Source of the DNA: Larix kaempferi
Taxonomy: Eukaryota > Streptophyta > Pinopsida > Pinales > Pinaceae
Length of the DNA stretch: 64,000 nt
Direction: 5' to 3'
Assembly (NCBI GenBank): GCA_027924585.1
Contig: BSBM01001383.1
Span: 1,153,001-1,217,000, forward strand
Made by a program: the position numbers and the translations under genes. Of the stretch, positions 33,620 through 45,147 are shown in pieces. Under the pieces are notes generated by a model. It was not told where the DNA came from, did no database searches, and saw only the letters and a list, made by a program, of their open reading frames with translations. Position 1 is the first letter of the stretch. The number at the start of each line of letters is the position of its first letter.

Positions 33620-34217
33620 TTCACCTTTCGACCCCATTGTGGATTAGGCACTAGTATGAAGGCTGAATTATTGGCACTGTGGGCTTCTATTCGTCTGGCA
33701 AATCTTTTTAGCTTCCCAAGAATTAAGTTATTTGGCGATTCCAGGGTTACTATTAAATGGGTTTTGGGTGATTATAAGTTACAAATCATTTCATTGACTC
33801 AATGGTGCTGAGGATTAAGGCTGAGATGAACAAATTTATGGATTTTGAAATCAAACACATATATAGGGAACACAATCAACTGCTGATATTTTATCCAAAC
33901 AAGCACTTTTTGGAGATGTTGGATATCTCATCTGGGAGGAATACTTTGAAGATGAGTTCCTTGATCATGGTTCTCTATTTTTCTTAGATTAGCTAGTTTT
34001 TGGGAGTTTTTTTGGCCAGATGTGATATTTGTTATTTTGTAATGGGTTTTCTATGTACTAATGAACATCCCTAAATGGATGATTGACTGGGTTGTTAGGT
34101 CATGTCTTGTAACACATGAAAGAATGTTGAGTGATCTGTGCTAGTCTATGGAACGATCCATCATGTACTATTTTTTTCAATATGAATACAAATAGTATGC
34201 TTTTTTCCGCTGAAAAA
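33620..34217 (+). pseudogene. 5'-truncated LINE copy: RNase H domain and 3' tail
   Basis: The frame reads STSMKAELLALWASIRLANL then KLFGDSRVTIKWVLGDY, the LINE RNase H domain with its Glu (AEL) and Asp (GDS), followed by stops. It matches the RNase H of the large LINE (60870-61060). The 3' end near 34200 has the same terminal design: TATGC, a T-run, C, a four-base loop, G and an A-run (TTTTTTCCGCTGAAAAAA). It is truncated at the 5' end as is usual for LINE insertions. A target duplication was not found. Confidence 0.85.
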
Positions 34218-35199
34218 AAAAACAATTGTTTGCTTATTTAATTAGAAAATTATTAAACAAACTCTTATAGTCAATACTTTTTATTTAATATGTTTATAAA
34301 TGAAAGTAAATATAATATAATATTGTCCAATTTCACTTTGTTTGCAAAGTAATTATACATATTTGGAAAAAAATATAATATAATATTTTTATCTTTCTCT
34401 TTATATATATTGTTTGGAAAAAAACATTTATTGATTTTTTGTTGGTAAAATCTCATTTTCTCAAAAGTTTTTCACCATAACTTCTTTATAACCTTCTTAT
34501 GTATACTACTATTTAAAATATACAAATTCATATAACATGTAATCATACTATTATATGTGGTTATACTATTATCCATACAAATAATAAAACTTCACACTTC
34601 TTACCTTAACTATCTTATTTTACTTATATATAATATAATAAATCAATTATATATAAATATAATAAAAAACAATATTTAAATATATTTATTTATAATATTT
34701 AAAATTTAATAATAATAAATTATATATAAAATCTTATGGTATGCTTTCTAAAATAATATTATTTAAAATTTAATAATAGTAAATTATATATAAAATCTTA
34801 TGATATGCTTCCTGAGCTTTGATTTAGAAAAATATAAATGCTTACTATAACTCCTTTGTATATATCAATTAAAAGATCTCAACGATAAACTTACTTTTTA
34901 GGTCGAATATGTTTTTTTTTGTTAACACTTTGAAATTTATGATGAAATGAAAATATGAAGATTTAGGAATATGAATATGGTTTTTGTTGTTAACACTTTG
35001 AAATTTATCATAAAATGTAAATTAGAAGATGTAGGAATCTGAAAAGTGAATTATAGAATCAAATAATAAGATGTTTTTAAATAATATTAAAAATAAAAGT
35101 ATAGATATATAATATTAAAATTTTATTTTATAAAATGATGTTTAAATATATTTGATAAAATAATTTAGTTATAAATTTAAATCAATTATATCTAATTGT
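34218..35199. other. AT-rich spacer with two short tandem duplications
   Basis: No gene is seen. AAAATTTAATAATA recurs at 34701 and 34765 (64-bp period), followed in both by AAATTATATATAAAATCTTA. GTTAACACTTTGAAATTTAT recurs at 34921 and 34989 (68-bp period). Confidence 0.6.
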
Positions 35200-35647
35200 G
35201 TAGCAGTGAGGATAACACTACTTGGGGGTAGGGTTTCAGGGATTTTTTAGCACACTCTGCAACCCTAGGCAGAGATTACTGGTTTTGGGCGGCATTGTTT
35301 CTAAGTAACAAACAACTTGGAGTCACGTTAGCTTATCCGAGCTAACTTAGTACCAACCAAGTATAAAAACAAGTGGGAATTTGGCATACGTTTGTTATTT
35401 TTTACAGTCCCCCAAACTTGTCTTATCTCCGTTTTTTGTGGGTTCTGGTTTTTGTGGTGGGTTGGTGCTTTTTTGATATAATTTGTGTCATTGGCGGTTT
35501 GTGGTGGGGGCGGTTCTCACTTTCCCTACAGTATTTTTTGGCTTTGGCCGTGGTCACATTATGCCCTTTTGGCACCTGTCTATTCCAACTTTCTTACTAG
35601 TGGTTTGAGGTGACAGCTGCCGGTTCTACTGACCGATTCAGTTATTG

Positions 35648-37381
35648 ATGGGACGTCAGGGTAATTACTTAGGTTTTCATTCTTCTCCGGATGGGTTAGA
35701 GGGTTTGCTCCCATTCTCCTGTGAGGAGAAGTGAGGGTTTCAGGGTGAGGTTGTTGGTGCTCTCTCGGATAATTGCCAAGATCCGGAAACCTTTTCCAAG
35801 ACTCATACTAGATGGCTACATCGTTTTAAGGGTATCAAGGCTCGAAAGAGGTGGTTGGAAAAATCCCTTAAGGTTCGGGAAGGTCTGGCTAGTTTTCATA
35901 TCCCACAGGAGACTAATCTGGCTCGTATCGAAATGTTAAGCATGCGGGCTATTGTTGGCCATTTGGAGTTTATGGCTGGGGATTAGAAGGAGTTGGTGGA
36001 GTGGGTTTGCAAGCATTGGATGCATGTTGTTGGGGACATGCTGAGAGTAATGAAATTGTTGAACGGATGGATTATGTTCATATTCTCCAAGCCGGAACAT
36101 GTGGGGTTAATACTGAAGATATTTTGGTGCTTCAAAGAAGGCTCATTATGTCTGAAAAAGTGGCAGTTGGCTTTTGATCCTCTGAGGGAGAAGCGAAGTA
36201 TTCGTCATTTATGGCTTCTCATTCCTGGGCTCCAATTGAGTTGTGGACTGAGAATATTCTAATTGGCATTGCTAACTCAATTGGGCAGTTTGTTCAGCTT
36301 GATAATTGCTCCCTTCATGGTTTTGATCATCAGGTTGCTAGGGTTATGGTGGAGTTTGAAATGGCCCGGGGCCTACCTACGGAGGTGGAATTAGTGTGGG
36401 GCTCTAGGGTTTGGATTCAGAGGCTGGATTACTTCAGGATTCCTTTTCGATGTCACATTTGTCAACATACGGGACATGTGCGCTCACACTGCCCGGAGAT
36501 TAAAGTTGGGACTCATTGGATGCCGTCCTCCTCTCGGTCGGGGTCTTCTACCAACAATTCTTTGCGACAGGAGGTGTCTTCTGAAGGATTGCCTTCTCAT
36601 TTGGGTAAGTCTTCACCTCGTTTAGGTACTCCTATTCCATTTATTCCTGAAGAAGACTTAATTTTGTCTTGCGATGCTGATGCTATTTAGATAAGAGACT
36701 CGCATTTGGGGATACTGTTCTCAATTTGGGGAATGATGGGGTTCTGAATCCTTTGATTCAAGGTCTATCCCTTTCTGCTAAGTCAAAAGCATGCCGAGGG
36801 ATTTTTGGGGTGGGTTCTTTGCTGGAGGGTGGAATGGACCCTGTCTCTCCTTCTGTGGTTGGGAGAGGGGTTGGGAAAGTTGTTATGGAGTCAATTGTTG
36901 ATTTGAGCAGTAGTGATACTATTTTGGATAGGTTTCTCATGGGGTGGATAGGGGTGTTTCGAGTCCTCTGGAACATGGGCCTTATACCTTTGGTGATGCT
37001 TCATTACTAGGGGAAGCTGTCTATTTAACTAATCTTGCTGATATTACCCCTCTTCATATTTTTATAAGAATCCTTCCAACAATCCGCTTGTGCAGTCTGT
37101 TAACTCTGCTCATTTCCAAAATGTTACTATTTGGAAATCTAGGAAGACTGGGCGGGTGGGGAAGGTTTCAGATTGTGATCGAAATCCTGTTCTCAAATTT
37201 GTTTTGGATAGGATTAACTCAGGGAAGGAGTTGATTGATCTGGAAATTCATCCTGTGGAGTCTGGTGGGGTTCATGATTTTAGATTTGAGACTGGAGGGG
37301 ATTTCGTAGGTAAGGAGATGGTTGATACTTCTGTCAGTTTTGGGGGCCTTAGAGCATATAACCCCCGTGATAATGTTTCTT
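35648..37381 (+). pseudogene. LINE ORF1, DUF4283/zinc-knuckle RNA-binding protein
   Basis: ORF1 proteins coat LINE RNA. The first ATG, at 35648, opens MGRQGNYLGFHSSPDG, which hits TGA near 35732. The frame continues with RWLHRFKGIKARKRWLEKS and, after another stop near 35985, EWVCKHWMHVVGDML. A frameshift near 36225 leads into APIELWTENILIGIANSIGQ, VARVMVEFEMARGLPTEVEL and RLDYFRIPFRC, the DUF4283-type core. A perfect zinc knuckle CHICQHTGHVRSHC (CX2CX4HX4C) lies at 36451-36492. The remainder to 37381 is low in recognisable motifs and has further frame breaks. It is followed at 37383 by the ORF2 start. Confidence 0.85.
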
Positions 37382-37382
37382 A

Positions 37383-37660
37383 ATGTCTATTTGTTATCTT
37401 AACATTTGAGGGTTGGGGAGTGCTGTGCAAGTTAGGGCACTCTCAAACTTAGTTTCTACAACTTGTCCTAGCATTCTTTTACTGCAGGAGACTATGTGTG
37501 ATGATGTTTCTGCTATTTCTAGAGTCGCGGGGTTTCTTACTGGTTGGGAACTTTCAGCTGTTGGGTTGAATGGGATGTCTGGGGGTCTGTTGGTGGCTTG
37601 GGATCCCTGGATCTAGTATTTTTCAGTGTTTAAGACTCCTTGGGGCATTTTGATGGAGGG
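37383..37660 (+). pseudogene. LINE ORF2 start: endonuclease, first part
   Basis: ATG 37383 opens MSICYLNI, then TGA, GLGSAVQVRALSNLV and SILLLQETMCDDV. This is the APE-type endonuclease N-terminus with its Asn and Glu (QET). SGGLLVAWDP near 37588 fits the family. TAG at 37615 and then the solo LTR at 37661 interrupt it. The sequence resumes at 39429. Confidence 0.88.
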
Positions 37661-39428
37661 TGTAATGTCCCCATTCAAATAAGTGCATAGTAAGACAATC
37701 CCATCAATCCTACTAGTTTCCTAGGTTGGATGGGCACATGTGGGATGGTAATAAGGAAGCTAATAAATGATATTTAAACATTAGAAGGGTTCAAGCATTT
37801 AATAAATATGATGAATAAATAAATTCAAGAGAAATTCTAGGTGGCAAGTGGTTTTGGAGACATATGGAGGTGGTGGGACCCACACTAGCTTGATTTTTCA
37901 ATGACACATGGCAGCTCTCTCTTTCCAATTCGAATTCATGGGAAGGTGAACACTCTTGGGTGAGTTGGTAAGTCATAACACATGGCATGGAGCATATTAG
38001 GTCGAAATGGGATGGAATAGTAACCTCCATGGGAGAGGAAGAGTCAAATTGGAGACTAGTGGACACTTGGGCTAGATTCCCTATTTTTATGACAACAATA
38101 CTGAAGCATCTATGAGATTTATGACAAAATTCAGACCTGACTTCTTACACTTGACCATTATGACATGTCAGCCCCAAAAATAGGCTCAAGGAAGGCGCTC
38201 ATGGAGTTGGGGGAATCTAAAGAGACTCAACTTCGAATTTGGGAGAAGATGGAAGGTTGGAACTAGGAGACAAGTGGCAAATGATGAATATTTTCTAAAT
38301 GGAAAATTATTGAATCTATTGAGAGGATTTCGACCCCTTGAAGGATAATGTTGGTTATAAAATGTAGAAATCAAGTATGAGAATGGATTTTGATGATTTG
38401 AGAAAAATTGCATTTGTGAAGAGAGAACTAGTGGATGACTAGTTTCTTGCCTTAGCCAATTTCGAGGGTGAAAGATTCCCATCCAAGTTGGTATTTGGAG
38501 AGGACACTCAGGTCTTTCATGGTGCTTTAATGGAGTTTTATTTGCAGGTAGCATCTATAGAAAGTTTCATGGTTTGGTTTAGTGCATCACTTTCTCTCCA
38601 CCATTTCCAATTTTGAAGGCATATTCGGGCTCCTTGAGGGATTGCGCTTTGGGTGAGATCTTGCACTCATTAGGAGAGCTTCATATGATATTTTTCTGAT
38701 TGTAATAGATTCATATCCTCTGTTCTTCATATTCAGAAACTCTCAGGTTGAAATACCCATTGAATGTATGCAAAATTATTGATTAATGAGCAAACGATGT
38801 CCATTTCCCCAATGCTTTGATGTATGACACTATAAGGTTGATTATTTCGAATGGATGGATGATTCTCTGATATATTTGTGATTCATATACTGCCATGGAT
38901 ATATTATACAAGTTTCATGTACTATACTTGAGCATTTGAATCATTTTTACTCAGTTTGTTTGTATTGAGAGGTGAAATAGTGCCATTTCACCAAGGGTCG
39001 GATTGGGGGTTTTTGCTGTTGAATGTGAGAGAGTTAGAACAATAGTAAAAATCAATTAATGGTGCATATGAGACCTTAATCACATAATTAACACATTACA
39101 TACCTCTTTTCATAAATTCGTGGGAGTTTGGAGGCATTTGGAAGGCCATTTGCAGTGTTACCCCGAGGGGATTTGATGCACAAATTACTAGTCAAAATTA
39201 CATATATTGATCAGAATACAAATCAAGTTTGCAGCAGTATTTGGAGGGCCATAAAACATCCTTGAACCTAATATTCAAGTCTAAATACCATTCATACACT
39301 CCTATAGAATATTTGGGAGCATTTGGGTTGATTTGGAGGTCAAAACAGTAAAAGTAGTTAAAGGTCGAAATTGGGGAAAAAGTGGAAAAATTGGCATTTT
39401 AATAATATTTTGAAAAAGGGTCATTACA
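37661..39428 (+). mobile_element. Solo LTR, 1,768 bp, with GAGGG target duplication
   Basis: It begins TGTAATGTCCCC and ends GGTCATTACA, so its ends form an inverted repeat like other LTRs here. GAGGG flanks it exactly (37656-37660 and 39429-39433). No primer site, polypurine tract or coding region lies inside, so the interior was lost by LTR-LTR recombination. The body differs from the LTR of the element at 40799 apart from the first 12 and last 7 bases. No gene is seen in it. Confidence 0.9.
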
Positions 39429-39433
39429 GAGGG

Positions 39434-40294
39434 GTCCTGTAGATCTTCATACTTGCAGGTTTCTATCCTTAACTGTTATGCCCCATATAAAGAAAGAGAA
39501 GCGTTTTGGTAGGAACTTCAATCTTCTGGATTTTAAAGCAGGATAATATTATGATTGCGGGGGATCTTAATTTGACTAGATTGGCACAGGAAGTTTGGGG
39601 TGTGAATGAAAAACTGAATGTTTTGGCTAACTTCTTTTCTGAGTTTTTCATCAAAAATAATTTGATTGATGTCTGTACAGGTGCCTATGCCTCGACCTGG
39701 TCAAATGGTAGAGGCGGGATTGATGGCATTCATAAGAGACTGGATAAATTTTTGGTTAATGTTACTCTTCTGGAATCTTGTAATAGATATAGATCTTGGG
39801 TGGGTGATTCAAAAATTTCAGAGCACTGGCCTATCTTTGTACAATTGGAGGATACTGTTACGAGGTACAATTATCCCTTCAAGTTCGATTCCTCTTGGTT
39901 ATCTAATGCGGATTTTGAACACTTTGTCAGGGATGTTTGGTTAAAGATTAAGAGTGAAGATGATTTAAATCCTGTCGACCTTTTCTGCTCTAAGTTAAAA
40001 GTTTTGAAAGGTAAGGTTTCCAATTGGATTCATCTAAAGAAACAGTTGGACCGGCGGAATCAGGTTGAACTGGAGAAACAGTTGCAGAAGCTTTATTTGC
40101 TCAATGTGGAGGTGCCTTTAGATTGCAATGGAATGGTGCTTCTTAAGAATATGGAAGCAGAAAAAGAAAGAATTTACTTGACCGAGGAGAAGGAATGGTG
40201 GTTGAAAAGTAAGGCCTTATGGGTGAATTATGGGGATAAAAATACTAGGTTCTTCCATACCTTTGCCTCTGCAGGGAGGAAAAATAATACCATC
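39434..40294 (+). pseudogene. LINE ORF2: endonuclease, second part
   Basis: It resumes with LNCYAPYKEREAFW, then a stop, DNIMIAGDLNLTRLAQEVWG (the GD-N catalytic segment), STWSNGRGGIDGIHKRLDKF and ISEHWPIFVQL. The last motif is normally SDH. Here the acidic residue next to the catalytic His reads Glu instead of Asp, which may already impair cutting. A long linker follows, ending in NYGDKNTRFFH. TAG at 40295 is the only stop before the reverse transcriptase. Confidence 0.9.
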
Positions 40295-40297
40295 TAG

Positions 40298-40798
40298 AAA
40301 TTATTAGATGAGGAAGGGATTGGAGTTGTAGGTTTACAAGATCTTCAAGCACAGGCTAAAAAACATTTTAGCTTGGTTTATTCAGATGATAGAAGTTGTG
40401 ATTTACTTTCACAACTCCAAGTGGCAAGACTTTATCCCAAATTCATTAATACTAAAGAAGCTGAGATATTATGTTTGGAGGTTACTTTTGTTGAGGTGGA
40501 AAGAACCCTGAAACTTTTTTCTAAAGAGAAAAGTCCAAGGCCTGATGGCTGGACTGTTGAGCTTTTTCTACATTTTCTTGATATCATGGGTGAGGATATT
40601 GTTAAGATGGTTGAGTATACTAGATGTCAGGGGTATATCTCTAGGGCCTTGAATTCCACTTTCATCACTCTTATCTCTAAGGTCAATGACCCTAAGACTT
40701 ATGGTGATTTTAGACCCATTACGCTGTGCAATCTAGCAAATAAAATTGTTTCTAAAATGATTGCAGGTCAAATAAAGCCTATTTTCTCAAAATTTATA
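40298..40798 (+). pseudogene. LINE ORF2: reverse transcriptase, N-terminal part
   Basis: In the same frame as the endonuclease it reads LFSKEKSPRPDGWTVELF (family K-PGPDG; here PRPDG), STFITLISKVNDPKTYGDFR, PITLCNLANKIVSKMIAGQI and KPIFSKFI. Coding is cut at 40798 by the LTR element and continues at 58742. Confidence 0.93.
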
Positions 40799-42246
40799 TG
40801 TAATGTCCCCATCTTAACCCTATTGCATTAATATTGTAAATGATGTAAATATTGTTATTTAGTCATGGCGAGGAGCTCAAGGCCAAGGCCCCACCATTGA
40901 TCTATCGTTTTATGTATCGGCAATTAGAATAGATGCATATGGTTCTTGTGCTAGCCGTGCACAATGTAAATCCGGACACCATGTAAATATGCAATTTTAA
41001 TGAAAAACCCACAACCAGCTATGCAATGCAACAAAGAGATGGGGCATGATCTTACAAGGAATAGGGAGGAAAAATAACCAAACCCTTGAGCCAATGGAGT
41101 CAATCCATGTGTCAATGAGAAAACCCATGAGATCCCAACTACCCATTTTGGCTTATGCCCCAATCATTAAATTCTTCCCAGAGTTGGTTTAGGCAGTTAA
41201 TGCCTTGGGAATGATGAGGTATGGCAGCCAATTTCGGGTATGGGCAAGCCATCAATCTGGGAATTTGAATTTTGGCTTGCAAGGCAAGAAATCACCCACG
41301 TTTTGCCTTCCCAAGCCATTCGGGGACCACAGTCTTTCCTCTCTCACGCAGCCTAGGGCTAACTGGGGTTTTCCTTCACGTTTTCACCATTCTCTGCATT
41401 CTTCCATGCCTGGGAACTTGTTTTTGGTTAGCATAGTGGCTGGGAGAAGAGAACCACGATTTTCTAGGGGTTTATAGAGGTCATTTTTGCCCCAAAATGC
41501 CCATGGACGTTTTTCTGTAAACGATTATGCTCCTGGGGTTGTTTTCCCCATTTTCCAATTTTTCGTTTTGGGCATTCCCATGTTTTCTGAACTGGTGGAA
41601 TTCCCATCGTTGGGCATCCTACTGCAAAAATGCCCAGCACTTGCATTTCTAGCTGTTATGTCCCTCCCTGTTTAGTTTGAACCTGTGAGCAAGAGATTCA
41701 GGAGTGGAAGAGGACAGATTTGGCTTGATGAGCCCAATGAAGTATCCATAGCTCAATGGTTGAGCCACTGGCCTAGTAATTCACTTCTGCCCCTCTCTTA
41801 GCAGCCTGATAAATCCAACTGCTGATTGGCTTGGCTGATTCTGGTGTATCCTTGGCTATGTGAGAGCCTGTTTTCCCCTTTTTCCTTGTGGATATCATGC
41901 CCAGCTCGGGGGTGGCAGTGGTGCTGAGAGATTAGGGAGCACACTGGCCTACGGTTGGGTGGAACGTTGTAGAAACATAGATGGTTTCTCAGGGATTACT
42001 TGGTTTAAGATAAGTATTCTCCTTTGCTAATTTGATATTGCTTAAATTGATGAATGGCATGAAAATCTGGAATGTATGATGGATGTATATTGTAATCAAA
42101 TTCTGCTGTGTATTCAAATGTTTATGCATTTGCATTTCTCCATCTATAATTTGTATGAATGCTTATTTGTTTAGGTATGGGACTAGATGTCCAGTATTAT
42201 TATTAGTGTCCTCTCCATAGCCTTGTAGGATAGGAGGGACATTACA
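40799..42246 (+). repeat. 5' LTR of the outer element, 1,448 bp
   Basis: It starts TGTAATGTCCCCATC and ends GGAGGGACATTACA. It shows the landmark order GATAAATCCAACTGCTGATT, CAGCTCGGGGGTGGC, ACGGTTGGGTGGAACGTT (41951-41968) and AAGATAAGTATTC shared by related LTRs. Confidence 0.95.
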
Positions 42247-42249
42247 ATT

Positions 42250-42262
42250 TGGTATTAGAGCT
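42250..42262 (+). promoter_or_regulatory. Primer-binding site of the outer element
   Basis: TGGTATTAGAGCT lies three bases after the LTR: the initiator-Met-tRNA site with one change. The inner copy keeps the exact TGGTATCAGAGCT. Confidence 0.9.
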
Positions 42263-42404
42263 ACCGGTTGCAGCATTGGGCCTTTATGGGCTACCTATCA
42301 TAGTTGCAGAGGTAAGTATCCTTCCTGCTCAGCACTGATAGTTAAGAAAAATTTAAAAAAATTTCAAATTTTCAAAATTTTTCTAAGTTTCTATGAGTTC
42401 TGCC

Positions 42405-43122
42405 CGAAATTTTCGGAAGGAATTCTCTTCCGAAATTGCAGAAGAAATTCTCTTCCGAAACTGCGGAAGGATTCCGAGAGTTGTTCTGCAACGTGGAAGA
42501 GTTCGGGAAGTTCTCCCGAAACTGCAGAAGGATTCTGCGAGTTGTTCCGCAACGCGGAAGAGTTCGGGAAGTTGTCCCGAAACTGCGGAATTCCGTGAGT
42601 TGTTCCGCAACACGGAAGAATTCGGTGAACTGCTCCGAAACAGCGGAAATTTTTTCTAAATGTTCGTCGTCGAAATAAAATTTTCGGAAGGAATTCTCTT
42701 CCGAAATTGCGGAAGGGTTCCGCGAACAACCCCGCAACTACAGAAAGAATTCTAGAAAGTCTTTCGCAACTACGAAAAGAATTCTGGAATGTCTTCCGAA
42801 ATTGCTGAAGGGTTCCGCGAGTCGTTCCGCAATTGCGGAAGCATTCGGCGAATTGCTCCGCAACTGCGGAAGCATTCGGAGAATCGCTCCGCAACTGCGA
42901 GAGCACTCGACAAATTGCCCCGCAATTGCGGAAGCGTTCACCGAACCACCCCGCAATTGCGGAAGGCTTCAACAAACTGGCCCGCAATTGCGGAAGGCTT
43001 CAGCAAACCGCCCCGAAACTGTGGAAGCGTTCAGTGAATTTCTCCCTAGCTGCGGAAGCATTCACCGAATTGCTCTGCAATTGTAGAAGCGTTCGGCGAA
43101 TCGCCCGAAGCTGCGGAGAGAT
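42405..43122. repeat. 31-bp tandem array in the outer element's leader
   Basis: About 23 units of the form TTCCGCAATTGCGGAA plus a 15-base variable part. The TGCGGAAG landmark falls at 42834, 42865, 42896, 42927, 42958, 42989, 43020, 43051 and 43082, exactly 31 apart. The first part of the array is more diverged (30-31). The TTCCGCAATTGCGGAA core is a perfect palindrome (42825-42840). Because 31 is not a multiple of three and stops are rare, several frames on both strands stay open. These ORFs are by-products. Confidence 0.95.
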
Positions 43123-43126
43123 TTCT

Positions 43127-43197
43127 AAAAAAAAAAAAAAAAAAAAAAACGAGGGCGCTGCCCTCGACCCGCCACTGCAAGGGGGCAAGCCCCCTTG
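43127..43197 (+). other. A-run followed by two perfect GC hairpins
   Basis: A 23-base A-run (43127-43149) is followed by CGAGGGC-GCT-GCCCTCG (43150-43166, 7-bp stem) and CAAGGGGGC-AA-GCCCCCTTG (43178-43197, 9-bp stem). The same module occurs in the inner copy at 55772-55850, so it is a fixed part of the family. Confidence 0.92.
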
Positions 43198-45147
43198 ATC
43201 CCCATTCTTCCCCGGAGACAGTTATTGAAAGTGTGAAATGCACTCTTGGGATGAGGAGCAGAGATTGCATAAAGGATGGAATTCTCAGCAAGAGGAATTG
43301 GTTGTGATATCCATTATGGAAGATGAAAGGGAAAATGCCTCACCTTAAACTATTTCTGTTTATAGCATAAGAATTGCATGGTTGGAAAATAGCAAGAATG
43401 AATGAGTGCACATATGTATATGTTGAATTGCTAATTCATGATAATATCATAGCTAATGATTGCTTGTATGCTTAGTAGGGAAGCCAAGGAAAGGATTAGC
43501 TATGATGTGGATGAGGAACTCCATGATGGAATGAGGAATTGAGAAGAATTCCTTAACTCCTCTCTTGCTATTGTATTTATATTCTGAAAAATTATGGCAT
43601 AGGGATGCTGAAAATGCGAGAGGATAGATAGATGAAGTGAATATGTACTAGATGGAATATTGCACAGTGCACGTGAAAATGGTTTTGCATGTATATGATA
43701 TTGCATATTGGTAAAAAAGTGAGAATTTACATATGCAATGAGCCACTTAAGATCAAATGATGGTGGTTGCTAATAATTAAGTTGTGTTCGCATTGGTTGT
43801 AGGACCAGAGACAACCGAAGCATGGCTAAGGATGTGGATTATGATTGTTTCCTACAACCTCATGAAGAGAGGATGGTGCAACAAATCCATGATCATGATG
43901 TTGGCAAAAGGACTGAGTAACCTTGGTAAGAGGTCGACTGATCAGGTAACATCAAGCGATATTAGTAACAGCCATGCAGGTAAGGGTTAACGGTGCTTAA
44001 ATGCATAAATGTTGAAAGAGGATTTGGTGAATCTCTTCAACTAAGCTTAAACTAAGGTGATTTGGGTTGCATTGAGTGCCTGAATGTGAATGTTAACCTA
44101 CCAAGTATGGTCAGGTGTGGGTAAATGAAGGCAAGGAGCCTTACACCCTATAGTTTCTAGAAACCTCAATGCATTCATATGAATTCATGTCATGCAATTG
44201 GTGAAGATTGGTTGTGAGTTTAACAACCAAAGCAACTGAGGAATTATGGACCTGTCATGGTAGTGCATGATGCATGTAGTAATCTTGGTTAGTCCATATT
44301 ATGATGGAATGCATAGTATTCATGAAATCATGCAAGATGGCATTGAAGAGATATGCATTGAAATATTCGGTAAATGTAGTAAATAGCCATGCATGTGTAG
44401 GTGCGCGTGTTGAAATGTATTGTGTGGATGCATGGGTGTGACATATATATGTTTCAATGCAGTTAGATAATAGATGAAATGGTGGACTATTGCTAATCTT
44501 GAGACCATTCCATAAGTTGCTATGAATGCAGGAGAAGGACTGCATGAAGAAGGTAGACATGTGATGGGATACTAGAGCACTCTGTTGGAAAGACAGAGCT
44601 GCATGGAAAGAAAGTAATGAGTATTTACAGTTATTTAAATTGCATGGATAGTGTGACTATGTCTTGCAATTTTATTGTGATAGTGATGCATATATAGAAA
44701 TGTATATATGTTTCATTACATTTCAAATGTTAAACAACTAAAGGTGTTTGAATTTTGGAGTATTATAATTCTGAGATCACTTCAGTAACTGTTATGGAAA
44801 TGAAGGATTATGTGCGTGGATACTCACAACGTATTTAGCCGATTGAAGTTTCAGTTTTCAGGTAAAAAGGTCTTGCGTATGGCAATGAGGATAAGTCCAT
44901 AGTAAAGACCGAGATCTACCATGTGCAAAAGCCAAAGGTTATAAGAAGGTTCTCATGGTTGTAAATTTATGCATGAAACAAATCTGAAAATTGTCTGGTT
45001 TAAGTTTATGAGAATAGTCTCATAGTTGCAAATCAAATTTCTGTAGTAAAACATATTTACAAATTTTAGATTTGAGAATTTGCTTATAATTGCTAATGAC
45101 TATTTGGGCTTATATAGAATTGTGTCAGGAGGACATGTTGTAGGTGG

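Noticed and set aside
42405-43122. 31-bp direct repeats resembling a CRISPR array
   Set aside because: The units are contiguous with no unique spacers, lie inside a plant retrotransposon leader and have no cas genes.
42372-43198. Long overlapping ORFs in several frames on both strands across the 31-bp array
   Set aside because: They come from a repeat with few stop codons and a period that is not a multiple of three. No frame shows a protein domain.
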